Of a DNA stretch of 64,000 nt, positions 7,438 through 15,278 are shown one piece after another (positions within the stretch are counted from its first letter, which is position 1; each line of letters opens with the position of its first letter). The position numbers were made by a program, and so were the translations under genes. Source of the stretch: Hymenobacter jeollabukensis. Its GTDB lineage: Bacteria; Bacteroidota; Bacteroidia; Cytophagales; Hymenobacteraceae. The notes under the pieces are model-generated. The model saw nothing but the letters and a program-made list of their open reading frames with translations. It was not told the DNA's origin and ran no database searches. The stretch covers positions 1 to 64,000 of the forward strand of contig NZ_VAJM01000004.1 of the NCBI RefSeq assembly GCF_005771675.1, read 5' to 3'.

Positions 7438-8703
7438 TTAAGCGTCCAGCTCGCCAGCAATGACGTTCATGGAACTCAGGGTAATGATGGCGTCGGAGAG
7501 GGTCGAGCCTACCACCATTTCGGGGTAAGCCTGGTAGTAGATGTAGCAGGGCCGGCGGAAATGCAGGCGGTAGGGCGTGCGCCCGCCGTCCGAAATCAGG
7601 TAGAAGCCCAACTCGCCGTTGCCGCCTTCCACGGAGTGGTACACCTCGCCCACCGGGGCGTCGATTTCGCCCATGATGATTTTGAAGTGGTAAATCAGCG
7701 CCTCCATGTTGCGGTACACCTCCTGCTTGGGCGGGAGGTAGTAGTGCGGGGCGTCGGCGTGGTAGGGGCCTTCGGGCAGGTTCTCGAGGGCCTGGTTGAT
7801 GATGCGCAGGCTCTGCCAGATTTCCTCGTTGCGCACCAGGTACCGGTCGTAGGTGTCGCCGTTGGTGCCCACCGGAATTTCGAAGTCGAAGTCCTGGTAC
7901 GAGGAGTAGGGGTTCATCACCCGCACGTCGTAGTCGACGCCGGCAGCGCGCAGGTTCGGGCCGGTGAAGCCATAGTTCAGGGCGCGCTCGGCCGAAATCG
8001 GACCCACGTTGATGGTGCGGTCCATGAAGATGCGGTTGCGGTCGAACAGGTTCTGGAACTCGCGCATCACCGCTGGGAAGCGTTTCAGCCAGGTGCGCAG
8101 CTTCTCCAGCGCCACCGGCGACATATCCCGCTCCATGCCGCCCACGCGGCCCATGTTGGTGGTCAGGCGTGAGCCGCACACCTCCTCGTAGATTTCGTAG
8201 ATGTTTTCGCGCTCCTCAAACAGGTAGAGGAAGCCCGAAAACGCGCCGGTGTCCACGCCCAGGATGCCGTTGCAGACCAGGTGGTCGGCAATGCGGGCCA
8301 GCTCCATCATGATGACGCGGATGTACTGGGCGCGCTTGGGCACTTCCACGCCCAGCAGCTTTTCCACCGTCATGTGCCAGCCCATGTTGTTGATGGGGCT
8401 GGAGCAGTAGTTCATGCGGTCCGTCAGCGGCGTAATCTGGTAGAACGGGCGCCGCTCGGCAATCTTCTCGAAAGCCCGGTGGATGTAGCCGATGGTGGGC
8501 ACGCCGGAAATGATTTTCTCGCCATCCATTTGCAGGATGTTCTGGAAAATGCCGTGCGTGGCCGGGTGCGTGGGGCCCAGGTTCAGCGTGGTGAGGTCGG
8601 TACCGAAGTCCTCGGTCTTGGTGACCATCACGCCGCGCTGCTGTTGCTGCGCCACCTCGTGGTGAATATGCTCCGTCGCGGTCAGTGCGTCGTTCGTTGC
8701 CAT
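7438..8703 (-). CDS. nuoD: NADH-quinone oxidoreductase subunit D
   Basis: A 421-residue 49-kDa-type subunit related to the large subunit of NiFe hydrogenases. GPTHPATHG near residue 43 contains the His that approaches the quinone head group. Other family signatures are RFEKIAERRPF, DRMNYCSSPINN, ADHLVCNG, GRVGGMERD and the C-terminal GELGFYLISDGG. The Gln/His-rich N-terminus (residues 10-23, HHEVAQQQQ) is not conserved in the family. With NuoB it forms the quinone-binding pocket. NuoC and NuoD are separate genes here, unlike the fused NuoCD of enterobacteria, and the gap between them carries a palindrome of a different family from those further downstream. Confidence 0.96.
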   Translation of the reverse strand: MATNDALTATEHIHHEVAQQQQRGVMVTKTEDFGTDLTTLNLGPTHPATHGIFQNILQMDGEKIISGVPTIGYIHRAFEKIAERRPFYQITPLTDRMNYCSSPINNMGWHMTVEKLLGVEVPKRAQYIRVIMMELARIADHLVCNGILGVDTGAFSGFLYLFEERENIYEIYEEVCGSRLTTNMGRVGGMERDMSPVALEKLRTWLKRFPAVMREFQNLFDRNRIFMDRTINVGPISAERALNYGFTGPNLRAAGVDYDVRVMNPYSSYQDFDFEIPVGTNGDTYDRYLVRNEEIWQSLRIINQALENLPEGPYHADAPHYYLPPKQEVYRNMEALIYHFKIIMGEIDAPVGEVYHSVEGGNGELGFYLISDGGRTPYRLHFRRPCYIYYQAYPEMVVGSTLSDAIITLSSMNVIAGELDA

Positions 8704-8708
8704 ATCAG

Positions 8709-8796
8709 TTAGTACTGAGTAGAGAGTATTGAGTAGTGAGTATCGATGGGCGAGAAAATGAATTCTCAGTACTCAATACTCGGTACTCCATACTAA
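8709..8796. repeat. Palindromic repeat, GTACTGAGTA class
   Basis: Lies in the nuoC-nuoD gap. The left arm 8709-8740 starts TTAGTACTGAGTAGAGAG and the right arm 8765-8796 is its imperfect complement. The unit GAGTATTGAGTA is shared by both arms. It is unrelated to the TCAT...ATGAC repeats. Confidence 0.75.
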
Positions 8797-8801
8797 TCAG
8801 G

Positions 8802-9371
8802 TTATCGGCCGAAGAAGAGGTCGGTTTTGTCTTCGCGGGTGCCGTCTTCCAGCGGGTACTCCTTGCGCATGGGGTGGTAGTCCATGTCCTCCACGTTCAG
8901 GATGCGGATGAGGTTGGGGTGCCCGGTGAAGATGATGCCGTAGAAGTCGTAGGCTTCGCGCTCCATCCAGTTGGCGGTGGCGTAGATGTCGGTCATCGTG
9001 GGCACCACCGGGTCGGCGATGGGGAAGAAGATTTTCAGGCGCAGCCGGATGTTGTGGATCATGCTGTGCAGCTGGTACACCACGCTCAGCTCCTCATCCT
9101 TGCGCTCGGGCCAGTGCACGCCGCACATGGTGGTGAGGAAGTTGAGCAGCAGCTCCTTCTCGCCGTGCAGCACGTCCAGGATTTCGTGGATGCGGTGGCG
9201 GCTGACGGTGGCGGTGAGCAGGCCGTAGGGCTCCTCCACGTCCGAAAACGTATCGGCGCCGAACAACGCGTGCAGGCGCGCCAGCAACTGCTCGTTGCTG
9301 ATGGCCGCGTGGGCTTTCACGTAATCCGCCGCCTTGGCCTGGGCCGCCGGCGAAGTGTTGAGGTCGGTCAT
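8802..9371 (-). CDS. nuoC: NADH-quinone oxidoreductase subunit C
   Basis: A 189-residue 30-kDa-type subunit of the complex I peripheral arm. The signature ERxxYDFYGIIFxGHPNLxRIL is visible as EREAYDFYGIIFTGHP, followed by MRKEYPLEDGT near the C-terminus. It carries no cofactor; it stabilises the NuoB/NuoD region. The Ala-rich N-terminus (residues 5-30) is variable. The start at 9371 lies next to a palindromic repeat that fills the nuoB-nuoC gap, with no strong ribosome site seen. Confidence 0.94.
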   Translation of the reverse strand: MTDLNTSPAAQAKAADYVKAHAAISNEQLLARLHALFGADTFSDVEEPYGLLTATVSRHRIHEILDVLHGEKELLLNFLTTMCGVHWPERKDEELSVVYQLHSMIHNIRLRLKIFFPIADPVVPTMTDIYATANWMEREAYDFYGIIFTGHPNLIRILNVEDMDYHPMRKEYPLEDGTREDKTDLFFGR

Positions 9372-9376
9372 TGCTT

Positions 9377-9453
9377 GGTATTAGGTAGTGAGTAGTCGGT
9401 AGTCAGACGGCTGCTAAGCTTTTGTCCGACTACCGACTACCTGATACCGACTA
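9377..9453. repeat. Palindromic repeat, GTAGTCGGTA class
   Basis: Lies in the nuoB-nuoC gap. The left arm GGTATTAGGTAGTGAGTAGT and the continuation CGGTAGTCAGAC face the complement GTCCGACTACCGACTACCTG. The outermost bases of the right arm (9451-9453) are the TAG stop codon of nuoB. It is similar in style to the repeat at 8709-8796. Confidence 0.7.
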
Positions 9454-10008
9454 CTTGATGTTGTAAGACGCCAGCAGGGCCTGGTACTCGGGCGAGTTGC
9501 GGCGGCGGATCGACTCGTTTTTGGCCAGCTCCTGCACGCGCATCAGGCCTTCGAGCACCTGCTCGGGGCGGGGCGGGCAGCCGGGCACGTACACGTCGAC
9601 GGGGATGATGCGGTCGATGCCCTGGAGCACGGAGTAGCTGTCGAAGATGCCGCCCGAGGAGGCGCAGGCGCCCATGGCCAGCACCCAGCGGGGCTCGGCC
9701 ATCTGCTCGTACACCTGCTTCACGATGGGGGCCATCTTCTTGGCGATGGTGCCCATCACCATCAGCAAATCGGCCTGCCGGGGCGAGAAGGACGGGCGCT
9801 CCGAGCCGAAGCGCGAAATGTCGTAGTGGGCGCCCATGGTGGCCATGAACTCGATGCCGCAGCAGGAGGTGGCGAAGGGCAGGGGCCACAGGGAGTTGGC
9901 GCGGGCAATGCCCACCACCTTGTCCAGCGAGGTAGCGAAGAAACCGGCGCCCTCAACCCCATCCGGGGCGGCTACGGTTTTGATTTCAGGAACGCGGGTA
10001 TCACTCAT
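9451..10008 (-). CDS. nuoB: NADH-quinone oxidoreductase subunit B
   Basis: A 185-residue subunit holding cluster N2, the last iron-sulfur centre before quinone. The ligands are [12 protein letters not shown] (the tandem Cys pair near residue 48), GACASSGG and VPGCPPRPE. Family motifs [13 protein letters not shown] and [17 protein letters not shown] are intact. The stop codon overlaps the edge of the palindromic repeat downstream. 89 bp without an evident repeat separate it from nuoA. Confidence 0.96.
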   Translation of the reverse strand: MSDTRVPEIKTVAAPDGVEGAGFFATSLDKVVGIARANSLWPLPFATSCCGIEFMATMGAHYDISRFGSERPSFSPRQADLLMVMGTIAKKMAPIVKQVYEQMAEPRWVLAMGACASSGGIFDSYSVLQGIDRIIPVDVYVPGCPPRPEQVLEGLMRVQELAKNESIRRRNSPEYQALLASYNIK

Positions 10009-10097
10009 GACGAAATGGTCTCAGTTGGAAGTAAGCGGGGCGGCAACTCCAGTTTTCCGAACACCAGCCCGGAAATAAAGGTTTGACGGTCTTTCGC

Positions 10098-10484
10098 TTA
10101 GTTCTGCCACCGCAGGATGCCTTTCTTGACGATGTAGTAGAAGCCGGCCAGCAGCAGGCCCATGAACATGAGCATTTCCACGAAGCCGAACATGCCCAGC
10201 TCGCGGAAATTCACGGCCCAGGGGTACATGAAGATGACCTCCACGTCGAAGAGCACGAAGAGGATGGCCGTCAGGAAGTACTTCACCGAAATCGGGGTGC
10301 GGGCGTTGCCCACCGACTCGATGCCGCACTCGAACGAGGCGTCCTTCACCTTGGAGTTGCGCTTCGGGCCCACGAGGTGGGACACCACCATCGAGAAGGC
10401 CACGAAGGCCAGGGCGAGGCCAAACTGGATGAGAATCGGCAGGTAATCGGCCGGTTGGTAGGCAACGGGAGTGGCTAACAGCAT
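10098..10484 (-). CDS. nuoA: NADH-quinone oxidoreductase subunit A
   Basis: A 128-residue membrane subunit with three helices. The conserved stretch DASFECGIESVGNARTPIS contains the loop Cys facing the quinone entry, and FVLFDVEVIFMYPWA is the acidic helix of the family. The frame is open much further upstream, but the promoter element at 10527-10534 rules out the longest form. Two starts remain: ATG 10484 (MLLATPVAYQ) and ATG 10520 (MPFFNSTTVP). The first gives the normal family length; the second would begin almost at the predicted transcription start and need a leaderless message. First gene of the nuoA-J run. Confidence 0.92.
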   Translation of the reverse strand: MLLATPVAYQPADYLPILIQFGLALAFVAFSMVVSHLVGPKRNSKVKDASFECGIESVGNARTPISVKYFLTAILFVLFDVEVIFMYPWAVNFRELGMFGFVEMLMFMGLLLAGFYYIVKKGILRWQN

Positions 10485-10526
10485 GGCAGCAGGAACGGTT
10501 GTGCTGTTGAAAAAAGGCATTGGCGG

Positions 10527-10534
10527 CAAAGGTA
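10527..10534 (-). promoter_or_regulatory. Putative nuo operon -7 element
   Basis: TACCTTTG on the minus strand fits the Bacteroidota -7 consensus TAnnTTTG. It lies 7 bp before ATG 10520 and 43 bp before ATG 10484. A TTG (cgTTGcacc) lies upstream as a possible -33 element. Confidence 0.6.
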
Positions 10535-10580
10535 GGACGAAAACCGGGGGGGTGCAACGAAACCAAGGAGTAGGGCGGCG

Positions 10581-10588
10581 TATCTTTG
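10581..10588 (+). promoter_or_regulatory. Putative -7 element for the Uma2 gene
   Basis: TATCTTTG matches TAnnTTTG and points away from nuoA, about 95 bp before the ATG at 10683. No clear TTTG at -33. It is back to back with the nuo promoter, 47 bp away. Confidence 0.5.
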
Positions 10589-10682
10589 GAGAAACTGCGC
10601 GGCGGGGCGAATGATGTCGGCACTCATTAACAAACGACGCCAGTTTGCGAACTTCCAGCACAAACTTGCTTGCTCTCTGACT

Positions 10683-11282
10683 ATGGCTCACCTTCAGCTC
10701 GATAAGAAGCGTATCTATACAGTAGAAGAGTATCTGGCGCTGGAAGAGGTGTCAGAAGTACGCCATGAATTCTATCAAGGCGAAATCTTCGCCATGACAG
10801 GCGCTTCGTTACCGCACAACCGGGTGCTGGGCAACAGCTACATGGCGCTAATGAATCGTTTGAATCTGGATTCCTGCGAAGCTTTTGTCGACGGTGCTCT
10901 GGTTGAAATCAGCGCTGACTGCTTCCTGTACCCGGATGTAGTAGTGTCCTGCCACGACGAAGACTTGGCCTCTGACCGCATTCTGCGCTATCCGTCAGTT
11001 ATCATCGAAGTCCTTTCGCCCAAAACCGCCGACTACGACCGTACCAGCAAGTTGCGGCTGTACCAGCAACTGCCTTCGCTGCAGCATTACGTGCTGATCC
11101 GCCAGGATTACTGTTGGGTGGATTGCCTGACGCGAAATGCCGATGAATGGAGCTTGCGCGTGTATGATTCGCTGGCGGATGAGTTGGAGCTGTCGGCGTT
11201 GGGTATCCGAATTCCGCTGGCGGAATTATACAAGCGGGTTAAGCTGGGTAACCCACCACAGCTTCGTCCTGATATGCAATAG
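10683..11282 (+). CDS. Uma2 family (DUF820) PD-(D/E)XK-like protein
   Basis: A 199-residue protein of the Uma2 family, which has a restriction-endonuclease-like fold and unproven biological role. Family features visible are YTVEEYLALEE, HEFYQGEIFAMTGA with HNRV following, and the putative catalytic set: Asp in LYPDVVVSC, Glu in IIEVLSP and Lys in TSKLRLY. The frame opens at 10611, but the ATG at 10683 (MAHLQLDKKR) fits family starts. It stands alone, between the divergent nuo promoter and a convergent lipoprotein gene. Uma2 genes are often present in many copies in Bacteroidota and cyanobacteria. Nuclease activity is inferred from the fold only. Confidence 0.85.
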   Translation: MAHLQLDKKRIYTVEEYLALEEVSEVRHEFYQGEIFAMTGASLPHNRVLGNSYMALMNRLNLDSCEAFVDGALVEISADCFLYPDVVVSCHDEDLASDRILRYPSVIIEVLSPKTADYDRTSKLRLYQQLPSLQHYVLIRQDYCWVDCLTRNADEWSLRVYDSLADELELSALGIRIPLAELYKRVKLGNPPQLRPDMQ

Positions 11283-11292
11283 TGATAGAAGC

Positions 11293-11320
11293 AAAAGCCT
11301 CTTAGTCAAAGGCGGCTTTT
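11293..11320. terminator. Terminator between convergent genes
   Basis: AAAAGCC at 11293-11299 pairs with GGCTTTT at 11314-11320 around a 14-base loop, between the Uma2 gene and the lipoprotein gene. The stem is short but ends in T- and A-runs on both strands. Confidence 0.55.
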
Positions 11321-11330
11321 CTATTACTAG

Positions 11331-11900
11331 TCAAAACTTAAAAGAGCTATGGGTATATGCCATCTGTACTACCCAACCATTATTACGCTTTTGACAAAGA
11401 ACATATTTGCTACTACCTCCGCCTTCATCAGACCAAGTGAGTTGAAAGAATGCTTTGGAAAAATCTTTGTTGAAAACCACTCTAGAAAGCCTGTAAGCAG
11501 TGGGTACATCATCTTTAGATGATGCAATTTTTGGCGTAAATGCTGCGTGTGCCGCTATTTGCTGGATAGGTAATGTAATAGTCGAATGACGCGTCTGAGA
11601 CCAGTTAGTGGTGTCATTCAGTAGGCGTATAAAATCAGGTGACACCTCGTGTTCCTGAGTAAGCTTAGATACTATTTTCTTAGAAGGATGCGGAAAGCTC
11701 AACGAGTCATAAATGCCGATTGTGTCTTGCTTGGTAATTGAATTGTGTGAAGTGGGTTTCGTTATTTGGCCAAAAACTGACGCCAGTAAGCTGGCTTCTT
11801 GCTGTTTATAATATCTCGAATCAGGAAGGTGATGCGGCAAAGGATGGGAGCAGCCTAAACAGTAAAAGCCCAGCGCTAAGAGTAACGCGAATAATTTCAT
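11331..11900 (-). CDS. Hypothetical lipoprotein, low GC
   Basis: A 189-residue protein beginning MKLFALLLALGFYCLGC, a lipoprotein signal peptide with Cys17 as the lipidated residue. The mature part is polar, with no recognised domain; the last 60 residues (SRVVFNKDFSKAFFQLTWS, then KYVLCQKRNNGWVV) look like a beta-rich unit seen in small secreted proteins where the final strands read out a W-V-V edge. Composition and codon use are clearly more AT-rich than neighbouring genes, which suggests acquisition by transfer. It faces the Uma2 gene. Function unknown. Confidence 0.7.
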   Translation of the reverse strand: MKLFALLLALGFYCLGCSHPLPHHLPDSRYYKQQEASLLASVFGQITKPTSHNSITKQDTIGIYDSLSFPHPSKKIVSKLTQEHEVSPDFIRLLNDTTNWSQTRHSTITLPIQQIAAHAAFTPKIASSKDDVPTAYRLSRVVFNKDFSKAFFQLTWSDEGGGSSKYVLCQKRNNGWVVQMAYTHSSFKF

Positions 11901-11950
11901 CAGATGATCAAAGGCTCGTTGCAGAATAGCCCAATCTAACCAGCAAAAAC

Positions 11951-11983
11951 AAAAAAGCCGCCCCGGTCACCCGGGGCGGCTTT
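11951..11983 (-). terminator. pruA terminator
   Basis: GCCGCCCCGG at 11957-11966 pairs perfectly with 11971-11980 around TCAC, flanked by AAA/TTT and followed on the minus strand by a run of six T. It lies 24 bp after the pruA stop. Confidence 0.85.
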
Positions 11984-12006
11984 CGTTTCTAACCGTCAGC
12001 GGCCGA

Positions 12007-13671
12007 TTACAGGCCTTTGTCACGGTTCAGGTCTTCGGCCGGGGCGCTGCCCAGGAAGGGGTAGCGGTAGTCCACGGGCGGCACGAAGGTTTCCTTGATG
12101 GTGCGCGGCGACACCCAGCGCAGCAGGTTCAGGATGGAGCCGGCCTTGTCGTTGGTGCCGGAGGCGCGGGCCCCGCCGAAGGGCTGCTGGCCCACCACGG
12201 CGCCGGTGGGCTTGTCGTTGATGTAGAAGTTGCCGGCCGCGTGCACCAGCTTCTTGGTGGCCAGGTCCACGGCGTAGCGGTCCTTGGCGAAGATGGCGCC
12301 GGTCAGGGCGTAGGGCGAGGTGCCGTCCACCAGCTCCAGGGTCTTCTCAAACTGCTGCGAGTCGTACACGTGCAGGGTCAGCACCGGGCCGAAGAGCTCC
12401 TCGCACATGGTCACGTACTGCGGGTCCTTGGCCACCAGCACGGTCGGCTCGATGAAGTAGCCCTTGGACTTGTCGTAGCCGCCGCCGGCCAGGATTTCCA
12501 CGCCCTCGTCGTTCTTGGCGTTGTCGAGGTACTTGGCCAGCTTGTCGAACGACTTCTCATCGATGACGGCGTTGATGAAGTTCGAGAAGTCCTCCACGTC
12601 GCCCATCTTGAACGACTTCAGGTCTTCCACCAGGTAGCGGCGCACGTCGTCCCAGAGGTTCGAGGGAATGTAGGCGCGGGAGGCAGCCGAGCACTTCTGA
12701 CCCTGGAACTCGAAGGCGCCGCGGCTAATGGCGGTGGCTACCTCCTTGGCGTTGGCCGAGTGGTGGGCCAGGATGAAGTCCTTGCCGCCGGTTTCGCCCA
12801 CCACGCGGGGGTAGGAGCGGTACTTCGACACGTTCTCGCCGATGGTTTTCCAGATGCCGTTGAACACCCCGGTGGAACCGGTGAAGTGGATGCCGGCAAA
12901 GTCGCGGTGCTTGAAGATGACTTCCCCGGCGGTGGGGCCGTCCACGAACACCAGGTTGATGACGCCGTCGGGCGCGCCGGCCTCCTGGAACAGCTCCATC
13001 AGCACCTGGGCCGAGTAGATCTGGGTGTTGGCGGGCTTCCAAACCACCACGTTGCCCATCATAGCCGGGGCGGCGGGCAGGTTGGCGGCAATGGAAGTGA
13101 AGTTGAACGGCGTCAGCGCGAACAGGAAGCCTTCCAGCGGGCGGTGCTCCAGGCGGTTCCACATGCCGGGCGCCGACTCGGGCTGCTGCTGGTAGATCTG
13201 CTGCATGAAGTGCACGTTGAACCGGAAGAAGTCAATCAGCTCGCAGGCCGCGTCGATTTCGGCCTGGAACGCGTTCTTGCTCTGGCCCAGCATGGTGGCC
13301 GCGTTCAGCCGGGCGCGGTAGGGGCCGGCCAGCAGGTCGGCGGCTTTCAGGAAGACGGCGGCGCGCTCCTCCCAAGCCAGCTCCGCCCAGCGCGGACGGG
13401 CGGCCAGCGCGGCATCAATGGCCTGCTGCACGTGCTCGGCCGCGCCCAGGTGGAACTGCCCGAGGGTGTGGCTGTGGTCGTGGGGCGGGCTGATGCGCTG
13501 CACGTTGCCGGTGCGCACCTCCTGGCCGCCGATGTACATCGGAATGTCGCGCTCCTGGCTTTTGAGCGTTTTGAGCATGGCTTGCAGCTCGGCGCGCTCC
13601 GGGGAGCCGGGGGCGTAGCCCTTCACGGGCTCGTTCTTGGGGGCGGGGACGTTGAAAAAGCCGTTGGCCAT
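12007..13671 (-). CDS. pruA: L-glutamate gamma-semialdehyde dehydrogenase
   Basis: A 554-residue aldehyde dehydrogenase of the 1-pyrroline-5-carboxylate dehydrogenase type, which converts glutamate semialdehyde to glutamate with NAD in proline breakdown. Visible motifs are TPFNFTSIAANLP, the NAD-binding FTGSTGVF, the Glu in VVGETGGKDFI and the catalytic Cys in EFQGQKCSAASRAY. NDKPTGAVVGQQPFGG near the C-terminus is typical of this branch. The frame is open to 14103, but the ATG at 13671 (MANGFFNVPAP) gives the family length and avoids overlap with the divergent SIMPL gene; a promoter element lies 45 bp before it. No proline dehydrogenase gene is nearby. Confidence 0.94.
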   Translation of the reverse strand: MANGFFNVPAPKNEPVKGYAPGSPERAELQAMLKTLKSQERDIPMYIGGQEVRTGNVQRISPPHDHSHTLGQFHLGAAEHVQQAIDAALAARPRWAELAWEERAAVFLKAADLLAGPYRARLNAATMLGQSKNAFQAEIDAACELIDFFRFNVHFMQQIYQQQPESAPGMWNRLEHRPLEGFLFALTPFNFTSIAANLPAAPAMMGNVVVWKPANTQIYSAQVLMELFQEAGAPDGVINLVFVDGPTAGEVIFKHRDFAGIHFTGSTGVFNGIWKTIGENVSKYRSYPRVVGETGGKDFILAHHSANAKEVATAISRGAFEFQGQKCSAASRAYIPSNLWDDVRRYLVEDLKSFKMGDVEDFSNFINAVIDEKSFDKLAKYLDNAKNDEGVEILAGGGYDKSKGYFIEPTVLVAKDPQYVTMCEELFGPVLTLHVYDSQQFEKTLELVDGTSPYALTGAIFAKDRYAVDLATKKLVHAAGNFYINDKPTGAVVGQQPFGGARASGTNDKAGSILNLLRWVSPRTIKETFVPPVDYRYPFLGSAPAEDLNRDKGL

Positions 13672-13715
13672 AGCGGGGAATGTCAGGGGCTTGGTGAAGG
13701 CAGGGATTGAGCGGG

Positions 13716-13723
13716 CAAAGATA
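13716..13723 (-). promoter_or_regulatory. Putative pruA -7 element
   Basis: TATCTTTG on the minus strand, 45 bp upstream of the chosen pruA ATG. TTTCG about 20 bp further upstream is a weak -33 match. Confidence 0.6.
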
Positions 13724-13836
13724 GACCCGGCAGGGGAACGAAAGGCTGGCAGGTCCTGAGCACGGACCGGTCCACCGCGCCCATCGGCCGCAATATTCGC
13801 CGCTGACAATCCGTTCAGCCCGGAAATTGTTTGTGT

Positions 13837-14556
13837 ATGCGCCTTCCTCTCTGCCTCAGCGGCCTGCTGGCCCTGGCCTCCTGTACTCCCCAAACCACCA
13901 CTACCGCCCCGGTGCGCCAGATAAAGGTGTCCGGCTACGGCACCGTCACGGCCTACCCCGACCTGGCCGAAATTACCGTGGAGGTGTCCTTCACCAAGCC
14001 TCGGCTCAAGGACGCCACCGTGGAAACGCAGGCCGTGGTGGAGCAGGTCATGGCCGCCTCGCGCCCCTTCATCAAGACCAAGGAGGATCTGCGCATCAGC
14101 CACGTTTCCACCAACAAAGAGTACGACTACGTGCGCGGCAAAGAGGTCTTTCTGGGCTTCGAGGCCACGCAGTCCCTCACCGTGCAGCTGGCCGACCTCA
14201 ACCGCCTGGAAGAGTACATGGAAGCCCTATTGCAAACCCGCATCAGCCGCATCAAGAGCCTGACCTATGCGCACTCCAAAGCCGACAGCCTGCACCGGGA
14301 AGCCCACATGATTGCCCTGCGCAACGCCCTCAAATCGGCCGATAAGCTCTGCGGCGTGCTGGGCACCAAGCGCGGCGCGGTGCTGGAAGTCACCGAAGAC
14401 GGGTACGGCAGCAGCTCGTCGGACGACGGCTGGGGCCGCCCCCGCCCCGTGGATATGGAGCTGTACGGCAAGGGCATGGGCGGCCGCAGCTTCAAGCTCA
14501 CGCCGGACCTGATGCACTTCGGCGGGACGGTGCAGGCCGCGGTGGCGCTGGAGTAG
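13837..14556 (+). CDS. SIMPL domain (DUF541) lipoprotein
   Basis: A 239-residue protein with a short lipoprotein signal (MRLPLCLSGLLALASC) and then a SIMPL domain: VSGYGTVTAYPDLAEITVEV at the start, a long helical middle, and a C-terminal strand FGGTVQAAVALE. SIMPL proteins are envelope proteins of uncertain function linked to oxidative-stress phenotypes. A loop of five Ser and Asp residues (around GYGSSSSDDGWG) interrupts the domain. The frame opens at a TTG two codons earlier, but the ATG at 13837 puts the signal peptide at the start. Divergent from pruA; the convergent yjjG gene ends 9 bp after it. Confidence 0.85.
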   Translation: MRLPLCLSGLLALASCTPQTTTTAPVRQIKVSGYGTVTAYPDLAEITVEVSFTKPRLKDATVETQAVVEQVMAASRPFIKTKEDLRISHVSTNKEYDYVRGKEVFLGFEATQSLTVQLADLNRLEEYMEALLQTRISRIKSLTYAHSKADSLHREAHMIALRNALKSADKLCGVLGTKRGAVLEVTEDGYGSSSSDDGWGRPRPVDMELYGKGMGGRSFKLTPDLMHFGGTVQAAVALE

Positions 14557-14565
14557 CGGCTGCGG

Positions 14566-15258
14566 CTACAAAAAACCCTTCAATTCGCTCAGACAGCTGA
14601 TTTCGTACGTCACCTCGGCCGTATGGCGGCGCTTGTCGGGGTTGAAATACACCTGGTCGATGCCCGCGTTGTAGGCGCCCAGCACGTCGCACTCCAGGTT
14701 GTCGCCAATCATCAGGCTCTCGGCGGCCGTGGTGCCGGCGCGTTCCAGGGCGTGCTCGAAGATGCGGCGGTCGGGTTTCAGGCAGCCGCTGGACTCGGAG
14801 GTTACGACTTCCCGGAAGTAATCCGTCAGCTGAGAGGAAGCCAGCTTGATGTGCTGCACGTCCTGAAAGCCGTTGGTAATCAGGTGCAGCGTGTACTTAC
14901 CCCGCAGGTAATCAAGCACCTCGTGGGTGTAGGGAAACACCGCCGACTTCAGCGGCAGAATATCGGTGAACTGGGCCGAAATCTGCGCCGGGACTTCATT
15001 TTCAGGCACGCCCAGCTTGGCCAGGCTGCGCACGAACCGAATGTCGCGCAGCTCTTGCTGGCTGATCTTATTGGCCTGGTACATGCGCCACAAGGCGTGA
15101 TTCACTTCGCTGTAGCGGGCAATAAATTCTTCGACCGGGAAGCCGTAGCGGGCGAAATCGTGCAGCGCGTAGAGGTGGCGCAGGGTTTCGTCGGCATTTT
15201 TCTCGAAGTCCCAGAGCGTGTGGTCGAGGTCGAAGAAGAGGTGGCGGTAGGTTTTCAT
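14566..15258 (-). CDS. yjjG: YjjG-type noncanonical pyrimidine nucleotidase (HAD)
   Basis: A 230-residue HAD-superfamily hydrolase. The motifs are in order: DLDHTLWDF with the nucleophile Asp near residue 10, the Thr in LITNGF (motif II), Lys in GCLKPDRRIF (motif III) and MIGDNLECDVLGAYNAG (motif IV). YjjG-type enzymes remove phosphate from abnormal nucleoside monophosphates. The helical cap (residues about 17-90) matches a C1-type cap. The start at ATG 15258 (MKTYRHLFFD) removes 18 implausible residues. It is the last of a minus-strand run with the next three genes, though 20 bp separate it from the upstream one. Confidence 0.88.
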   Translation of the reverse strand: MKTYRHLFFDLDHTLWDFEKNADETLRHLYALHDFARYGFPVEEFIARYSEVNHALWRMYQANKISQQELRDIRFVRSLAKLGVPENEVPAQISAQFTDILPLKSAVFPYTHEVLDYLRGKYTLHLITNGFQDVQHIKLASSQLTDYFREVVTSESSGCLKPDRRIFEHALERAGTTAAESLMIGDNLECDVLGAYNAGIDQVYFNPDKRRHTAEVTYEISCLSELKGFL

Positions 15259-15278
15259 GCAACAGATAAACAGTAGAG

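Noticed and set aside
10485-10691. Longer N-terminus for nuoA
   Set aside because: It would cross both divergent promoters and reach the Uma2 start region; family length supports ATG 10484.
12241-13710. 489-residue frame opposite pruA
   Set aside because: Antisense shadow of a conserved enzyme gene; no recognised motif.
13672-14103. Longer N-terminus for pruA
   Set aside because: It would overlap the SIMPL gene and its upstream region, and a -7 element lies inside it.
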